The notes under the pieces: generated by a model
Databases searched by the model: none
What the model was told of the DNA's origin: nothing
What the model saw: the letters and a program-made list of their open reading frames with translations, nothing else
Program-made: the position numbers and the translations under genes
NCBI RefSeq assembly: GCF_013170825.1
Contig: NZ_CP033365.1
Location: forward strand, 6,894,001 to 6,958,000
Reading direction: 5' to 3'
Source of the DNA: Mesorhizobium sp. NZP2298
Lineage (GTDB): Bacteria > Pseudomonadota > Alphaproteobacteria > Rhizobiales > Rhizobiaceae
DNA: 64,000 nt
Shown: positions 46,518 through 57,887 of the stretch, piece by piece
Layout of the letters: the number at the start of each line of letters is the position of its first letter
Numbering within the stretch: the stretch's first letter is position 1

Positions 46518-46919
46518 ATGAACTTTTACAGTGATATCTCATTGAACCAACGCGATGGGGAGCTGGTGGACGGCTTCTCGACAAGGAACGCCACTGACAA
46601 TCTCATACAGCGTCTTTCCAGCGACCTAGCCTTAGCGGACATTCCGCCGCTTTGCAGCGAGTGCAGGCGCCTCGCGAGTAAGAGCGATTGCCCTTGCCCA
46701 TCCTCCCTGCTTTTGGTGCAACATATGCTCGCTGCCGTTTACCAGCGGCTTGACGCCATTGACTGCCTCTCAGAGCAAGGCGCCATAAGACTGAAGGCTT
46801 TTACCGATTATCTGGCGGCGGTCGTTCGAATAGCTTCAGAGAGCGGCGACGCGGCACCCTGGATTGATCTAGCAACCCGGTTTAGCGCTCTTTTCGATCC
46901 CGACGAGGTTGCCCATTGA
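46518..46919 (+). CDS. Hypothetical protein downstream of adc (133 aa)
   Basis: Starts MNFYSDISLNQRDGELVDGF after a strong GGAAAGGAAG ribosome site, 25 bp behind adc, so it is probably in the same operon. A cluster of cysteines (PLCSECRRLASKSDCPCPS) could bind a metal; the rest is helical and soluble (LLVQHMLAAVYQRLDAIDCL). I do not recognise the family. NifQ also has clustered cysteines, but the spacing differs. Confidence 0.55.
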   Translation: MNFYSDISLNQRDGELVDGFSTRNATDNLIQRLSSDLALADIPPLCSECRRLASKSDCPCPSSLLLVQHMLAAVYQRLDAIDCLSEQGAIRLKAFTDYLAAVVRIASESGDAAPWIDLATRFSALFDPDEVAH

Positions 46920-47390
46920 TCACGCGCTTATCGCTTTTTCGTGGAACGAGCAGCCTCGTCGGCAGATGCGTCATCGATCGCCAGCGGCGTGCCGGCGCAT
47001 ATGCGAGCGTAAAAGCGCCGAGCAGCCGGTGATGTATCTCGAACGTGACGCCGATTGGCGCGATGCGCGTTGGCTCGGGGCCCTCGTGCCCAAGCACGGG
47101 TGCGTTCCCATTCCGCAGCATCGTACTCGCGATCCCGTCTGTGCCGTGCTCAAGCAAGCGAGCTCGAGCGAACCGCCCCGGGTTGCGGATTTAGACAATC
47201 GTTGATCGAGTTGGCTGGCGAATTGGCGCGTTCGGCCTTCGGTTGGAAGACCGGCTTGAGGGGGGCCAACGAAACGGAATTGGCGAAGCCACGCTGGAGT
47301 ATGCCTTCACTGGGGTCGCGTCCCTGCGCAGCGTTCGCGAAGCCGCTCGCGAGCGCGCCCTCATAGCGCTGAGCGGGCGAGCGGCTTATT
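46920..47390. other. No gene recognised
   Basis: No supported coding region between the small adc-linked gene and the histidine-kinase remnant. Confidence 0.4.
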
Positions 47391-47580
47391 TCAGGGGGCC
47401 AGCACGATGCCGAGGCCCATGCCGGTGCCGCCGGAATCGCGGCGTGTGGTGAACAATGGCTCGAAAATCCGCGCCCGTTGCGAGGCGAAATGCCGGCGCC
47501 GTCGCCGTGATCGACACCAGCGCATGACTGGAGAGATTTCCGGCGGGCGTCGCCTCCCGAGCAATGCTTTTCATGTTCGT
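47391..47580 (-). pseudogene. Sensor histidine kinase, C-terminal ATPase fragment
   Basis: One frame reads RIFEPLFTTRRDSGGTGMGL then GIVLAP before the stop at 47391-47393, the G1/F/G2 boxes of a histidine-kinase ATPase domain. The preceding DxGxGI box lies in another frame (VSITATAP, ISPRNGRGF). Everything upstream is missing. It lies downstream of a UspA gene and an OmpR-type regulator on the same strand and may be the remains of that regulator's kinase. Confidence 0.6.
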
Positions 47581-47679
47581 TACTCTTCGTAAAATCGATT
47601 ATTTCGATGGAGCCCATCTACGTATGAATGCAGGCGTCACAGTAGAGCTTTGAACAGCATCGGTGCGGGTCCGGAACCG

Positions 47680-48567
47680 TCATCGAGCCAAAAACAGCGG
47701 CAATGTCGGCTTTTCAAAGATCCATCTGGTCACACCGCCAAAGAGCCGCTCACGCAGCCGACGGCTGCCATAGGCGCCCATGACGATCATGTCCGCAGAA
47801 ATGTCGATTGCGTGCTGCGCAAGGACCGTGGCCGCCGATTTGCCGGCACTTGGTAGGAGGTCAACCGACACCCGAGCACCGTGCCGAGTGAGATAGGCAG
47901 CGATGTCGGCTCCAGGCTCCGCGCCGTTCCCGTTGTAGTTGGCCTTCGGATCGACCAGGGCGACACGAACTTCCTCAGCAACGCATAGGAGGCCCAGCGC
48001 TTCTCGAACCGCACGAGACGCCTCGACTCGCGAATCCCAACCGACCAGGACGCGCCGTGGCCACAGCGTCGCCTCAGCCCCCTTCGGCACAACGAGCACC
48101 GGCTTTCCCGTATCGAACAGGCAGCCGTTGACCACAGGAGGTCCGAGATTCTCGTCGTTGAGGAGCCCCGGTCCGATGATCGTGAGGTCGGCGCAGAGCG
48201 CCCGCTGTCGTGCCACTTCACCGAGGCTGGCCGGATCGTAATAGTCGGTGTCAACGTCATAGGCGAGCGACATAGATTCCAGCAGTTTCTGAATATCTCT
48301 CGAGCGTTTTTCCAGTCTGACCGCGTTCTGTGTAAATCGATCGATTTGCCGAAACCGATCGTTCAGTCTGGCAATTGCCTGTCGACGTGCTACCGGCCAC
48401 TCTGGGACACCATCTCCGATCCGCCGATGCGACATAAGGAGCATCGGAGGGGGTATGATCAGTACGGAAAGGTGCGCGCCAATCTCCGCACACAAGCCGG
48501 CAGCAGTTCTGACGTCCCGATCGGAATGGTCAGCGCCGGTCGAACAGAGTACCGTTTTAAAGCCCAT
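47680..48567 (-). CDS. Universal stress protein, tandem UspA domains
   Basis: A 295-residue protein with two UspA folds. The first (MGFKTVLCSTGADHSDRDVR) ends around TIIGPGLLNDENLGPPVVNG; the second (PRRVLVGWDSRVEASRAVRE) ends with the nucleotide-binding motif IVMGAYGSRRLRERLFGGVT and RWIFEKPTLPLFLAR. Such proteins bind ATP and support survival under stress or low oxygen. The gene follows the OmpR-type regulator by 98 bp, with AGGAAGAAGCAGG as ribosome site. Both genes lie behind the nif operon and could be read with it. Confidence 0.88.
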   Translation of the reverse strand: MGFKTVLCSTGADHSDRDVRTAAGLCAEIGAHLSVLIIPPPMLLMSHRRIGDGVPEWPVARRQAIARLNDRFRQIDRFTQNAVRLEKRSRDIQKLLESMSLAYDVDTDYYDPASLGEVARQRALCADLTIIGPGLLNDENLGPPVVNGCLFDTGKPVLVVPKGAEATLWPRRVLVGWDSRVEASRAVREALGLLCVAEEVRVALVDPKANYNGNGAEPGADIAAYLTRHGARVSVDLLPSAGKSAATVLAQHAIDISADMIVMGAYGSRRLRERLFGGVTRWIFEKPTLPLFLAR

Positions 48568-48665
48568 TTTCCTGCTTCTTCCTGAGTGTTCGATGAGGGC
48601 GTTTCATGCCGCAAGACCGGCTCACAGCGCGAGGAAAAGGGAGTGGCACCAGACCCGCACTCGAT

Positions 48666-49370
48666 TCAGCCGTCCAGCTTCTCAAGCGAGTAGCCGGCCG
48701 ACCTGACGGTACGAATGACGATACCGGTCGAGGCCGTCTCCAGTGCCTTTCTGAGCCGACTGATATGGACATCGACTGTGCGTAGACCGACATGGATATT
48801 GGCCGGCCAGGCCCCGCCGATCAGCTCGTCCCGGCTGAAGACCTTGCCGGGAGCCTCCAGCAAATGCCGCAGCACGTTGAACTCGATCGGTCCGAGATGG
48901 ATGTCATGGCCATTGCCGCAAACCCGGTGGGCATCGAGCTTCATCTCAAGGCTGCCATAGGAAAGCCAGCTGTCGTTTTCAATCCCGTTTGAACCCGGCT
49001 TCGGCAGCGCCAGCCTCGTCCGCAGATAATCGAGCAGCTTGGCCGGCGCCATTGGCCGCACAAAGCTCTCGTCAATGCCGGCCTTCAACAGATCAAGGTG
49101 CTGGTTCTCGGCGCCGGGCGCGATCAGGGCAATGATGGGCAGGCCGCCGGTCCGGGGTTCCCGCTTGAGCCGGGCGCAGATTGCGGACCCGGTAAGGCTC
49201 GTTGGACCGCAGTCCAGCACCACGGCCTGGAATTCCCGTTCGTCGGCCTTTGCAAGTGCTTCCTTGGCGCCGCCTGCCGGCTCACTGACGAAGCCGTCCA
49301 CCTCCAGTATGTGGCTGAGGAACAGATAGAACTCCGCATCTTGCGAACAGATCAGGACGAGTGGCTTCAT
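48666..49370 (-). CDS. OmpR/PhoB-family response regulator
   Basis: An N-terminal receiver (MKPLVLICSQDAEFYLFLSH, phospho-acceptor Asp in QAVVLDCGPTSLTG; the usual Lys of the KP motif is Arg in FVRPMAP) is joined to a winged-helix DNA-binding domain (SYGSLEMKLDAHRVCGNGHD, IEFNVLRHLLEAPGKVFSRD, TVDVHISRLRKALETASTGI). The Lys change may alter activation. A longer reading from ATG 49451 adds 27 residues starting MSGLEEPRW; that ATG sits where the DUF683 gene starts (MSNLDEM) in the displaced copy at 35391, so a recombination joined this regulator to the nif tail. Transcription from the nif promoter is therefore likely. Confidence 0.82.
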   Translation of the reverse strand: MKPLVLICSQDAEFYLFLSHILEVDGFVSEPAGGAKEALAKADEREFQAVVLDCGPTSLTGSAICARLKREPRTGGLPIIALIAPGAENQHLDLLKAGIDESFVRPMAPAKLLDYLRTRLALPKPGSNGIENDSWLSYGSLEMKLDAHRVCGNGHDIHLGPIEFNVLRHLLEAPGKVFSRDELIGGAWPANIHVGLRTVDVHISRLRKALETASTGIVIRTVRSAGYSLEKLDG

Positions 49371-49475
49371 CAGCGCTACCCCGAGAACCACATTGGCCTC
49401 GACCGCGTCGGCCGCGTGGGCTGGCCATCGCGGCTCCTCAAGGCCTGACATGATCCTCTTGCTCGAAAATTGGTT

Positions 49476-49955
49476 TCATGCCCGTGCCACCTCGGGATAG
49501 GCGTCGATGGCTGCGATGGCATCGTCGACCAGTTTCGTACCGGCGGCGGCGAGTTTGCAGAACGTCTCGAAGCCGAACCGATGGACGTCGCGCACGGTCT
49601 TGGACAAAACGACCAGCCGCCCGGCGGTGAAAAGCACGCGCCCGAACCCCTCATGGCTCATTTCGATCATCGGCGATGCCATCAGGCCGGAGCGCTCCTC
49701 GATCGCAAGGGCGACGGCAGTGTAAAACTTGTCGAGCCTCCACAGCACGTCCGGATCGGGATCGCCGATGATTGGGATCGTACGACGCCGTTCCTTGCTG
49801 ACGATGAAGTCGGCCAGCAACTCGGCGTCCGCTTTGCCGTCCCACGACCCGTGCGAATCTTGAGCAAGGATCAGCCGCACGAGGCACTTGACGAACGGGC
49901 TGGCAAGGGCCGCCTCGTCATCGTTGACAGCAGGGCTGATCGCGACTTCAAACAT
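49476..49955 (-). CDS. NifX-associated protein (DUF269)
   Basis: A 159-residue protein of the NifX-associated family: [60 protein letters not shown] and [20 protein letters not shown]. It is always linked to nifENX and assumed to help nitrogenase cofactor assembly. It follows nifX by 17 bp. Immediately after it the expected DUF683-fdxB pair is missing; those genes lie at 34.9-35.4 kb with a decayed second copy of this gene. Confidence 0.9.
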   Translation of the reverse strand: MFEVAISPAVNDDEAALASPFVKCLVRLILAQDSHGSWDGKADAELLADFIVSKERRRTIPIIGDPDPDVLWRLDKFYTAVALAIEERSGLMASPMIEMSHEGFGRVLFTAGRLVVLSKTVRDVHRFGFETFCKLAAAGTKLVDDAIAAIDAYPEVARA

Positions 49956-49972
49956 TTTGCTCTTTCCTTGTT

Positions 49973-50470
49973 TCAGTCCTCATCCTCGAAGGAGGGTTTC
50001 TTTTCGGCGACACCAGCTTCGGCCAGCACCTTGCGCAGCCAGGGCGGAGGACACGTTCTCAGCATCATCTGCGTGCGCAACAGCACCTCTTGGATGGTTT
50101 GTGGCTGCGGCACCTTGATTGGATGGATTTTTGCCGAAATAACCTTGGCTGCCGAAGGCCCGCCGATGGCCAGACAAAACAGCAGATGGCAGCCCTTCAG
50201 CGCCTCCACCTTCGGCATGACGCGGTCATCGCCCTCGGTCCGACGCTTCCCGCTCTCATCGGAAACGTCATCGAAGGCCACGGCTTCCACGAGATGCCAC
50301 TCCTCGCGCGTCACGTCGTAGACAGCAAAGCGCTTGGCCGACCCGAAATGGGCATTGAGATTCGTCATGTCTTGCGTGGCGATGGCTACGCGCAATGCGC
50401 CTGCCCGTCGGTCCGTCATCGGTGCGTGAACCTCGTCAGTGACGAGTGAGAGGCGACGAACGGAGCTCAT
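49973..50470 (-). CDS. nifX: Nitrogenase cofactor carrier protein NifX
   Basis: A 165-residue Nif[61 protein letters not shown] and [13 protein letters not shown]. NifX binds NifB-co and VK-cluster intermediates on their way to NifEN. ATG 50470 lies inside the end of nifN (35-bp overlap), a common arrangement. An upstream in-frame start at 50551 would overlap nifN further and is unlikely. Confidence 0.92.
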   Translation of the reverse strand: MSSVRRLSLVTDEVHAPMTDRRAGALRVAIATQDMTNLNAHFGSAKRFAVYDVTREEWHLVEAVAFDDVSDESGKRRTEGDDRVMPKVEALKGCHLLFCLAIGGPSAAKVISAKIHPIKVPQPQTIQEVLLRTQMMLRTCPPPWLRKVLAEAGVAEKKPSFEDED

Positions 50471-51818
50471 CTGGCATTTCTCGTTTCCGGAATGGATCAA
50501 GCGCCTCAGGCGTCGGCGCGTGCTGGTTGGCCTGAAAGATATTGGCAACATCGAAGATCAGGTCGCGGGTCCCCCGATAGAGGATTGTGAGCTTGTGCTG
50601 GCTGCCGAGCCGGTCGAAGATCGGGAAGCCGACGCGCATGAGCGGAATGCCAAGGCGTCGCGACGCCTGGCGACCGTGGGAATGTGTTACGAGAAGATCC
50701 GCGCCCGCTGCAAGAGCTTCCAAATCGCCGAGATCGCCGACCTGAACCCACTCCGCCGGTACTTTTTGCAGAATCTTCGACATATCGGTCGTCGTGACCG
50801 CCGCCGCGATGTCACAGCCCATGCCGGTGAAGAAGGTTGCGAGTTGATAGAGTTGGTCTGGTTCAGCAGCGATCGCAATTTTCTTGCCTCCGAAATGGAA
50901 ATGTCCGTCGAGCAATGCATCCTCCAATTGCGCCCGGTGACGGCGAACCCGGTCCGGCACCGCCGCGCCCGAAACCGCCGATAGCAGCGAGACGAACCGG
51001 TCGACGGCCATTAATCCGGTCAGCGACTGGAACACCGCGTAAGGCACGCCGGTCAACCCGTGCAGCGTTTTCGCCGGGTGGCGCATGTGCTCGCCGATGA
51101 CGATGCATTGCACGGCCGTGCCAAGCTCGCGGATTTCCTCGACGCTGGTGCCGCCATAGGTAGTGGTTACCCAGCGGTCAGGAACCGTGCCGTCGAGTGA
51201 GCCGGAGACGTCCGGCAGGATAACCGGGTTGAGCCCAAAACTTTCAACCATGTCACGCAAATGCTCGACGTCAGCGACAGTGAGGTTGCATCCGGGCAGG
51301 ATCGCGATCTTCTTCGGCTGCCGGGTCCGTGCGCCCGACCGTGTAATCCCTTCGATCATCGCCGCGACAGCCTTGGCCCAGCCTTCTTCGATAGCGCCGC
51401 CGAAATCAGGCGTGTTGGCCAGCACAACCTCCGTACCCTCGAGCTCTTCCGCATGCTTCAGCTTGACGTTGGCGATATCACTCGCGCAGTCTTCGCCACG
51501 GGTCTCCACCAGCGCGGTCGTGCACACTCCTATCAGCTTTGGCTTAGTGCGGGTTTTGAGGTTGAGGATCGCCTCTTCCAGATGGTCCGCTCCGCCCAAT
51601 ATGGTTGCCACCTCATCCATCGCCGTTGTCTGCAAGGGGATCGCTTCCTTGAAATGCCGCACGAAGAGCACGAGCGCGAAGCTGGTGCAGCCTTGGCCGC
51701 CGTGGAACAGGGGCATCGCACCCTCGACTCCAAGAAAAGCGAAGGCGGCACCCAGCGGCTGCGACGACTTCAGGGGGTTGACCGCCGCTGATTTGGTATT
51801 GCGAAGGATGCGGACCAT
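50436..51818 (-). CDS. nifN: Nitrogenase cofactor scaffold subunit NifN
   Basis: A 460-residue NifK-like subunit of the NifEN scaffold on which the FeMo-cofactor is matured. It has GAAFAFLGVEGAMPLFHGGQ, GCTSFALVLFVRHFKEAIPL, IGVCTTALVETRGEDCASDI and KKIAILPGCNLTVADVEHLR. It begins 9 bp after nifE. The cluster-binding Cys in HGGQGCTS is present. Confidence 0.95.
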   Translation of the reverse strand: MVRILRNTKSAAVNPLKSSQPLGAAFAFLGVEGAMPLFHGGQGCTSFALVLFVRHFKEAIPLQTTAMDEVATILGGADHLEEAILNLKTRTKPKLIGVCTTALVETRGEDCASDIANVKLKHAEELEGTEVVLANTPDFGGAIEEGWAKAVAAMIEGITRSGARTRQPKKIAILPGCNLTVADVEHLRDMVESFGLNPVILPDVSGSLDGTVPDRWVTTTYGGTSVEEIRELGTAVQCIVIGEHMRHPAKTLHGLTGVPYAVFQSLTGLMAVDRFVSLLSAVSGAAVPDRVRRHRAQLEDALLDGHFHFGGKKIAIAAEPDQLYQLATFFTGMGCDIAAAVTTTDMSKILQKVPAEWVQVGDLGDLEALAAGADLLVTHSHGRQASRRLGIPLMRVGFPIFDRLGSQHKLTILYRGTRDLIFDVANIFQANQHAPTPEALDPFRKREMPDELRSSPLTRH

Positions 51819-51827
51819 CGGATTTCC

Positions 51828-53318
51828 TCATCGGTCGCCGAAGCGGTGAGCCGTCGCGCCGGCGAATTCATTGAAAGCGTTCACAGTCGCTGTCCCGTTC
51901 TTCGTGCTCGCCAGATCGTCCTCCCCGGCAGGCTGGCAATCCCATGGCGCCGGCTCCCGCACCTGGCCCCAGATCGGGTTATGAATGGCGAGGTCGATCT
52001 GCCGTACAAGTTCCACCATGCCGTCATAGCCGGCAAAAGGATGTTGGCGCTCCTGGTTGATATCGAGCCAGGGTGTCTTGGCCTTCAGCGCGATGAATTG
52101 CGTGCGCCCGCCCGACAGCATGATGTCGGCCTTGTGTTTTGAGAGCATGGCGTAAAGATCGCGCGCTGCCATCTGCTCGAACATGTGGTTTTCGTCCTTG
52201 AGGATCCGTTTGATCCGCTCCTTGTCTTCGACGGTGGATTTCTTGACCGAGGTGCCGACGATCTCCATGCCGATCTCCATCAGTGCGTGGACGACTGACC
52301 AGGACTTCACACCGCCTGTATTGAGCAGCACGCGCTTGCCTTGAAGCCGCTGGCGGTAGGCCTCGAGTTTCTTCCACGCAATCGCCTCCTGCTCAGCGAT
52401 CAGCGTGTCTGTGCGATCGAGGATCTCCGCATCGGCGCCCTTCCTCACCAGCAGCTCAGCAATGTTGCGAAGTGCCTCTGAGGTATCGGTTATGCCGTAG
52501 AAGGAGCCCTCGAAGAACGGGATGTCCCAGCGCCCCGCCATCTTGCGGGCCAGATTGATCAGTGCGCTCGAGCACACCAACATAGCCGCCTGGGCGCGGT
52601 GCGCGGATGCAACGTCGATGTAACGCGCATCGCCCGGAATGCAGGCGCGCACCCGGATGCCGAGCCGATCAAGCAGCGGCTTCACCAGCCAGAATTCGCC
52701 GGAGAGGTTGAATTCGCCAAGGATGTTGATGTCGTAGGGCCCGGTGTCGTCGGGTTCCATCGTGCCGATGACATGATCGAGCAACGCTTCGGCGGCGAGT
52801 TTGTTGCCGAGGTTCTTGGAGCCGGCCAAGCCCGGCGCATTGATCGGCACCACGGCCAGTCCGAATTTTTCGGCCGCGCGTTTGCACACGGCCTCGATGT
52901 CGTCGCCGATCAGCGCCGTCACGCAGGTCGAATAGACGAAGACTGCCGGCGGCGCATGTGTTTCCTTGATCTCGCGGATCGCCCTGAAGAGCTTCCGCTC
53001 GCCCTGCCCCATCACGACGTCGAGTTCGGTGAGGTCGGTTGTGAAGCTAGTCCGCCACAGGGTTGGCCCGGACGAAGCTGCGCCTCTGTTGTCCCAGGAA
53101 TTGCCCTCGCAGGCGAGCGGCGCATGGACCAGGTGCGCAACGTCGGTGATCGGCTGCAGGACGATCTTGGCGCCGTCAAAGGCGCAGCCGCCGGCCGCCG
53201 CCCCGGGGGTCAGCGGCTTCGAGCAGCCCTCCTTGCGCGCCTTGGCATCCTTGCCGCGGTTGTTATCGCAGGCGGGCTCGTCGAAAACGTCCTGGATCTT
53301 GGCACTGAGCGAGGTCAT
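51828..53318 (-). CDS. nifE: Nitrogenase cofactor scaffold subunit NifE
   Basis: A 496-residue NifD-like scaffold subunit. Cluster cysteines are seen in TPGAAAGGCAFDGAKIVLQP, HAPLACEGNSWDNRG and [20 protein letters not shown], and a NifD-like C-terminal segment reads DINQERQHPFAGYDGMVELV. It pairs with NifN to convert the NifB-co precursor. It follows nifK by 60 bp. Confidence 0.95.
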   Translation of the reverse strand: MTSLSAKIQDVFDEPACDNNRGKDAKARKEGCSKPLTPGAAAGGCAFDGAKIVLQPITDVAHLVHAPLACEGNSWDNRGAASSGPTLWRTSFTTDLTELDVVMGQGERKLFRAIREIKETHAPPAVFVYSTCVTALIGDDIEAVCKRAAEKFGLAVVPINAPGLAGSKNLGNKLAAEALLDHVIGTMEPDDTGPYDINILGEFNLSGEFWLVKPLLDRLGIRVRACIPGDARYIDVASAHRAQAAMLVCSSALINLARKMAGRWDIPFFEGSFYGITDTSEALRNIAELLVRKGADAEILDRTDTLIAEQEAIAWKKLEAYRQRLQGKRVLLNTGGVKSWSVVHALMEIGMEIVGTSVKKSTVEDKERIKRILKDENHMFEQMAARDLYAMLSKHKADIMLSGGRTQFIALKAKTPWLDINQERQHPFAGYDGMVELVRQIDLAIHNPIWGQVREPAPWDCQPAGEDDLASTKNGTATVNAFNEFAGATAHRFGDR

Positions 53319-53378
53319 TGCGTCAGTCTCCGAAGTCCATTGGGCAATGGACGGCCTCGGCGAAAAGCCGGCACGGGC

Positions 53379-54920
53379 TTAGCGGGTGAGGTCATAGGAA
53401 TAGTCCGTCACGCCCGTCTCGCTCGTCTCGCGATCGAGCTTGTCGAATATCTTGTCGAGGATCGTCGTCAGCACGCGTAATCCACCCTGGTAGCCCATGA
53501 GGGGAAAGCGATGGTGATGGTGCCGGTCGAAGATCGGAAACATCAGCCGGATCAGCGGCGTGCCGGTGTCGCGCTCCAGATACTTGCCATAGGAATTGCC
53601 GATCAGCAGGTCCACCGGCTCTGTAAACAGCAGCGAACGCATCGCCCAGAGATCCTTGCCCGCCCAGACCTGGGCATCCTGGCCGAAGGGCGAGGATGCA
53701 AGCAATTCCTTCATCTCGGCCTCCCAGGCCGATGTGCCGTTGGTCGCGAGGCAATGTGTCGGCTCGCCGCCGGTCTCCATGACGAAGCGGGCCATGGCGT
53801 AGACGAAGTCGGGATCCCCATAGATTGCGTACTTCTTGCCGTGCAGCCATGACTGGCTGTCCGCCATGGCGTCAACCAGTCGGCCGCGCTCCATCCGGAT
53901 TGACTCGGGGATCTCCTGGCCGGAAATCGCTGAGACCTTCATCAGGAATTCGTCGGTCGCCTGGACACCCAGCGGATAGTGGAAGGATGCCGTCGCCTGC
54001 CCGACCTCGTTGCAATATTCCAACGTCTTGCGGGTGTTGTAATGCTGCAGCGACAGTGTCGCCTCCGCGTTGAGTGCCCCTTTCAGGTCTTCGATCTTGG
54101 TGCCACCGTCATACATGCGGTATTCGCCGTCCGACGGCGTGTCGAACTGGTCTGAGGCGTCCTGAATGACGGTATAGGTGACACCCATCAGGTCGAGGAG
54201 GCGCTTAAGTTCCCGGTTGTTTCCGACGCAGAATCCGTCGAAGCCTGGAATGATGTTGATGGTCCCAGCGGCTTGCGAGCGCTTGCTGCCCTTCCAGAAA
54301 TGCTCCAGCACGCCCTTCACCATGCCGTCATAGCCATCGACATGGCTGCCGACGAAGGCAGGCGTATGCGCGAAAGGCACGTCGAAGTCGCACGGGACCG
54401 AGCCTTCGTTCTTGGCGTTCTCTATGAAGCTCCGCAGGTCGTCGCCAATGACCTCTGCCATGCAGGTGGTCGAGACAGCGATCATCTTGGGGTCGTAGAG
54501 CTTGTATGTATTGGCGAGCCCGTCGACCATGTTCTTCAGGCCGCCAAACACTGCCGCGTCCTCGGTCATCGAGGAGGAAACCGCTGACGAAGGCTCCTTG
54601 AAATGTCGCGACAGATGCGAGCGGTAGTAGGCGACGCAGCCCTGGCTACCGTGGACGAAAGACATGGTGCGCTCGAAGCCCGCGGCCGCGAACACCGCGC
54701 CGAGCGGCTGGCAGGCCTTGGCCGGATTTATGACAAGCGCCTCGCGAGCGAGGTTCTTTTCGCGGTACTCCCAAGTCTTGGTCAATTCGCGTTGGTCGGT
54801 GACGATCTGATCAGGGTGCGGACATTCGAAATTCAGCTTCTTCTCGGCAAGCATTTGTCTGTATTCCGGCTCGCGGAACAGGGGAGCATGGTCGAGAACT
54901 TTTTCGGCCGATTGCGGCAT
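53379..54920 (-). CDS. nifK: Nitrogenase MoFe protein beta chain NifK
   Basis: A 513-residue NifK, the usual rhizobial length, starting [21 protein letters not shown]-cluster cysteines lie in [40 protein letters not shown] and [20 protein letters not shown]. It forms the alpha2-beta2 MoFe protein with NifD. The start at 54920 has AAGGTG upstream; an in-frame ATG at 54938 is less likely. A strong hairpin lies between nifD and nifK. Confidence 0.97.
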   Translation of the reverse strand: MPQSAEKVLDHAPLFREPEYRQMLAEKKLNFECPHPDQIVTDQRELTKTWEYREKNLAREALVINPAKACQPLGAVFAAAGFERTMSFVHGSQGCVAYYRSHLSRHFKEPSSAVSSSMTEDAAVFGGLKNMVDGLANTYKLYDPKMIAVSTTCMAEVIGDDLRSFIENAKNEGSVPCDFDVPFAHTPAFVGSHVDGYDGMVKGVLEHFWKGSKRSQAAGTINIIPGFDGFCVGNNRELKRLLDLMGVTYTVIQDASDQFDTPSDGEYRMYDGGTKIEDLKGALNAEATLSLQHYNTRKTLEYCNEVGQATASFHYPLGVQATDEFLMKVSAISGQEIPESIRMERGRLVDAMADSQSWLHGKKYAIYGDPDFVYAMARFVMETGGEPTHCLATNGTSAWEAEMKELLASSPFGQDAQVWAGKDLWAMRSLLFTEPVDLLIGNSYGKYLERDTGTPLIRLMFPIFDRHHHHRFPLMGYQGGLRVLTTILDKIFDKLDRETSETGVTDYSYDLTR

Positions 54921-55017
54921 GGTGGTCACCTTTTCCATCTGGCCGCGGCAAGCGGCAGCACAGGGACATCGAAACTTTGAAGGGCCTCCGCGGATCGAGT
55001 GCCCCCGAGCATTTATC

Positions 55018-55042
55018 GGCCTCCCTGCTTGGCAGGGAGGCC
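55018..55042 (-). repeat. nifD-nifK intercistronic hairpin
   Basis: GGCCTCCCTG and CAGGGAGGCC form a perfect 10-bp stem with a 5-base loop, just after the nifD stop (55048). Without a T-tract it more likely stabilises or processes the mRNA than terminates it. Confidence 0.7.
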
Positions 55043-55047
55043 AGTCC

Positions 55048-56553
55048 TCATTCGGCGGCGACCGCCCTCAGCGGTGCGTCCTTCGTCTTCTTCCACGGCG
55101 CGCGGTAGAGACCCCAGACCGGGTTGTTGATGGCCAGATCCATGTCGCGGGCGAAGATGGCGAAGCCGTCATAGCCGTGATACGGGCCGGAATAGTCCCA
55201 AGAGTGCATCTGGCGGAACGGGATGCCCATCTTCTGCACCGGGTACTTCTCCTTGATACCGGAGCCAACGAGATCAGGGCGGATGCCTTCGATGAACTTC
55301 TCCAGCTCATAACCGGTGACGTCGTCATAGAGGAGCGTGCCATTCTTCACGTAATGGCCGGTGCGCTGATAGTCATCGTTGTGGGCGAACTCGTAGCCGG
55401 TGCCGACGATTACCATAGCGAGGTCCTCGTAAGCAGTGATGACGTGACGAGGACGCAGGCCGCCGACATAGAGCATCACCGTATTGCCTTCGAGGCGCGG
55501 TCGGTACTTGGCGATGACGGCATCGACCAAGGGCCGGTACTTGGCGATGACCTTTTCGGTCTTCTCCTCGATTTCCGGGCCGAAATGCTTGGCGATGTTG
55601 CGCAGGGAGGCCTCGATCTGGGTGGGGCCGAAGAAATTGTATTCCATCCAGGCGATGCCGTACTTTTCCTCCATGTGCCGGCAGATGTAGTTCATCGACC
55701 GGTAGCAGTGGATCAAATTGAGTTTGGCCTTGGGCGCGCGCTCTATCTCGGCGAGCGTTGCGTCGCCCGACCAGTTGCCGACCACCCGAAGTCCAATCTC
55801 CTCAAGCAGGATTCGCGAAGCCCAGGCATCGCCGCCAATGTTGTAGTCGCCAACGACATTGACGTCGTAAGGGCCGGACTCGAAATCGACATCGTCCTTG
55901 TCGAAGACCCAATCGCGGATCGCATCATTGGCAATGTGGTGGCCGAGCGATTGTGAAACGCCGCGGAAACCTTCGCAGCGCACCGGTACAATCGTCTTTT
56001 CGTGCTCCTTGGCTTTCTTGCGCGACACGGCCTCGATATCGTCCCCGATCAGGCCGATCGGGCATTCGGACTGCACCGAGATGCCGCCACTGAGCGGAAA
56101 TAGGTCCTCGATCTCGTCGATGATCTTTTCCAGCTTCTTGTCGCCGCCGAAAACGATGTCCTTCTCCTGGAAGTCGGAGGTGAACTGCATTGTCACGAAC
56201 GTGTCGATACCCGTCGTGCCGACGTAATAGTTGCGGCGTTGCGACCAGGAATATTGCCCACAGCCGACCGGCCCGTGCGAGATGTGGACCATATCCTTGA
56301 CTGGACCCCACACCACGCCCTTGGAGCCGGCATAGGCGCAGCCGCGGATTGTCATCACGCCCGGAATGGATTTGATGTTCGATTTGACGTCGCATTCGGA
56401 AAGGCCCTTGTCCTCCCCGCCGGCCTCGTCCTTGCTCGTTGCGACACTGAGGTGCTTCTTGCGACGCTTCGCCGCCTTGTCTGGATATTGGGACAGCACG
56501 TCTTCGATAAGCTTCGCATGCAAAGCGCCGTCATTCTCATAGTCGAGGCCCAT
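55048..56553 (-). CDS. nifD: Nitrogenase MoFe protein alpha chain NifD
   Basis: A 501-residue NifD beginning [21 protein letters not shown]-cluster cysteines are in [40 protein letters not shown] and [20 protein letters not shown]; the FeMo-cofactor ligands are the Cys of [18 protein letters not shown] and the His in [18 protein letters not shown]. All catalytic ligands appear intact. It is separated from nifH by 104 bp with a hairpin. ATG 56553 is used rather than the in-frame 56571. Confidence 0.97.
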   Translation of the reverse strand: MGLDYENDGALHAKLIEDVLSQYPDKAAKRRKKHLSVATSKDEAGGEDKGLSECDVKSNIKSIPGVMTIRGCAYAGSKGVVWGPVKDMVHISHGPVGCGQYSWSQRRNYYVGTTGIDTFVTMQFTSDFQEKDIVFGGDKKLEKIIDEIEDLFPLSGGISVQSECPIGLIGDDIEAVSRKKAKEHEKTIVPVRCEGFRGVSQSLGHHIANDAIRDWVFDKDDVDFESGPYDVNVVGDYNIGGDAWASRILLEEIGLRVVGNWSGDATLAEIERAPKAKLNLIHCYRSMNYICRHMEEKYGIAWMEYNFFGPTQIEASLRNIAKHFGPEIEEKTEKVIAKYRPLVDAVIAKYRPRLEGNTVMLYVGGLRPRHVITAYEDLAMVIVGTGYEFAHNDDYQRTGHYVKNGTLLYDDVTGYELEKFIEGIRPDLVGSGIKEKYPVQKMGIPFRQMHSWDYSGPYHGYDGFAIFARDMDLAINNPVWGLYRAPWKKTKDAPLRAVAAE

Positions 56554-56614
56554 GGGACCTGCCCCTTTCAAGGTTCGGGTAACGCCTCGCCAACGAGGCC
56601 TTGCTTCGTAGAAA

Positions 56615-56642
56615 GGGGCGCCAGGTCACGGTCGGCGCCCCC
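56615..56642 (-). repeat. nifH-nifD intercistronic hairpin
   Basis: GGGGCGCC (56615-56622) and GGCGCCCC (56634-56641) form an 8-bp stem with an 11-base loop between nifH and nifD. Such hairpins are commonly associated with higher nifH than nifDK transcript levels. Confidence 0.7.
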
Positions 56643-56657
56643 TGTCGGTAGCGGCGG

Positions 56658-57680
<1,023 letters not shown>

Positions 57681-57742
57681 TTATGATTGCTTTTCAGCTG
57701 TTTAACATTTGGCAAAAATATTAAATTGGCTAAATAAACTTG

Positions 57743-57758
57743 TGTCGCGGCCCTGACA
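57743..57758 (-). promoter_or_regulatory. NifA upstream activating sequence for nifH
   Basis: TGTCGCGGCCCTGACA is a TGT-N10-ACA site 92 bp upstream of the -24 element, the normal NifA arrangement. Confidence 0.8.
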
Positions 57759-57887
57759 AAGGCGACAGGAAATGTCGGATGGCGTTGAGTGAGACGTCGG
57801 CCGCGGAGCCCGGAAAGAAGCTAGTTGTCAAAATCTGATGGAGTAGATGCCCCCTCCCGACGCCATCGCAATGTGCCAGTTTGGTGA

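Noticed and set aside
52599..53480. Long plus-strand open frames opposite nifE, nifK, nifD and nifH
   Set aside because: They are antisense shadows produced by high GC codon use in well-conserved nif genes.
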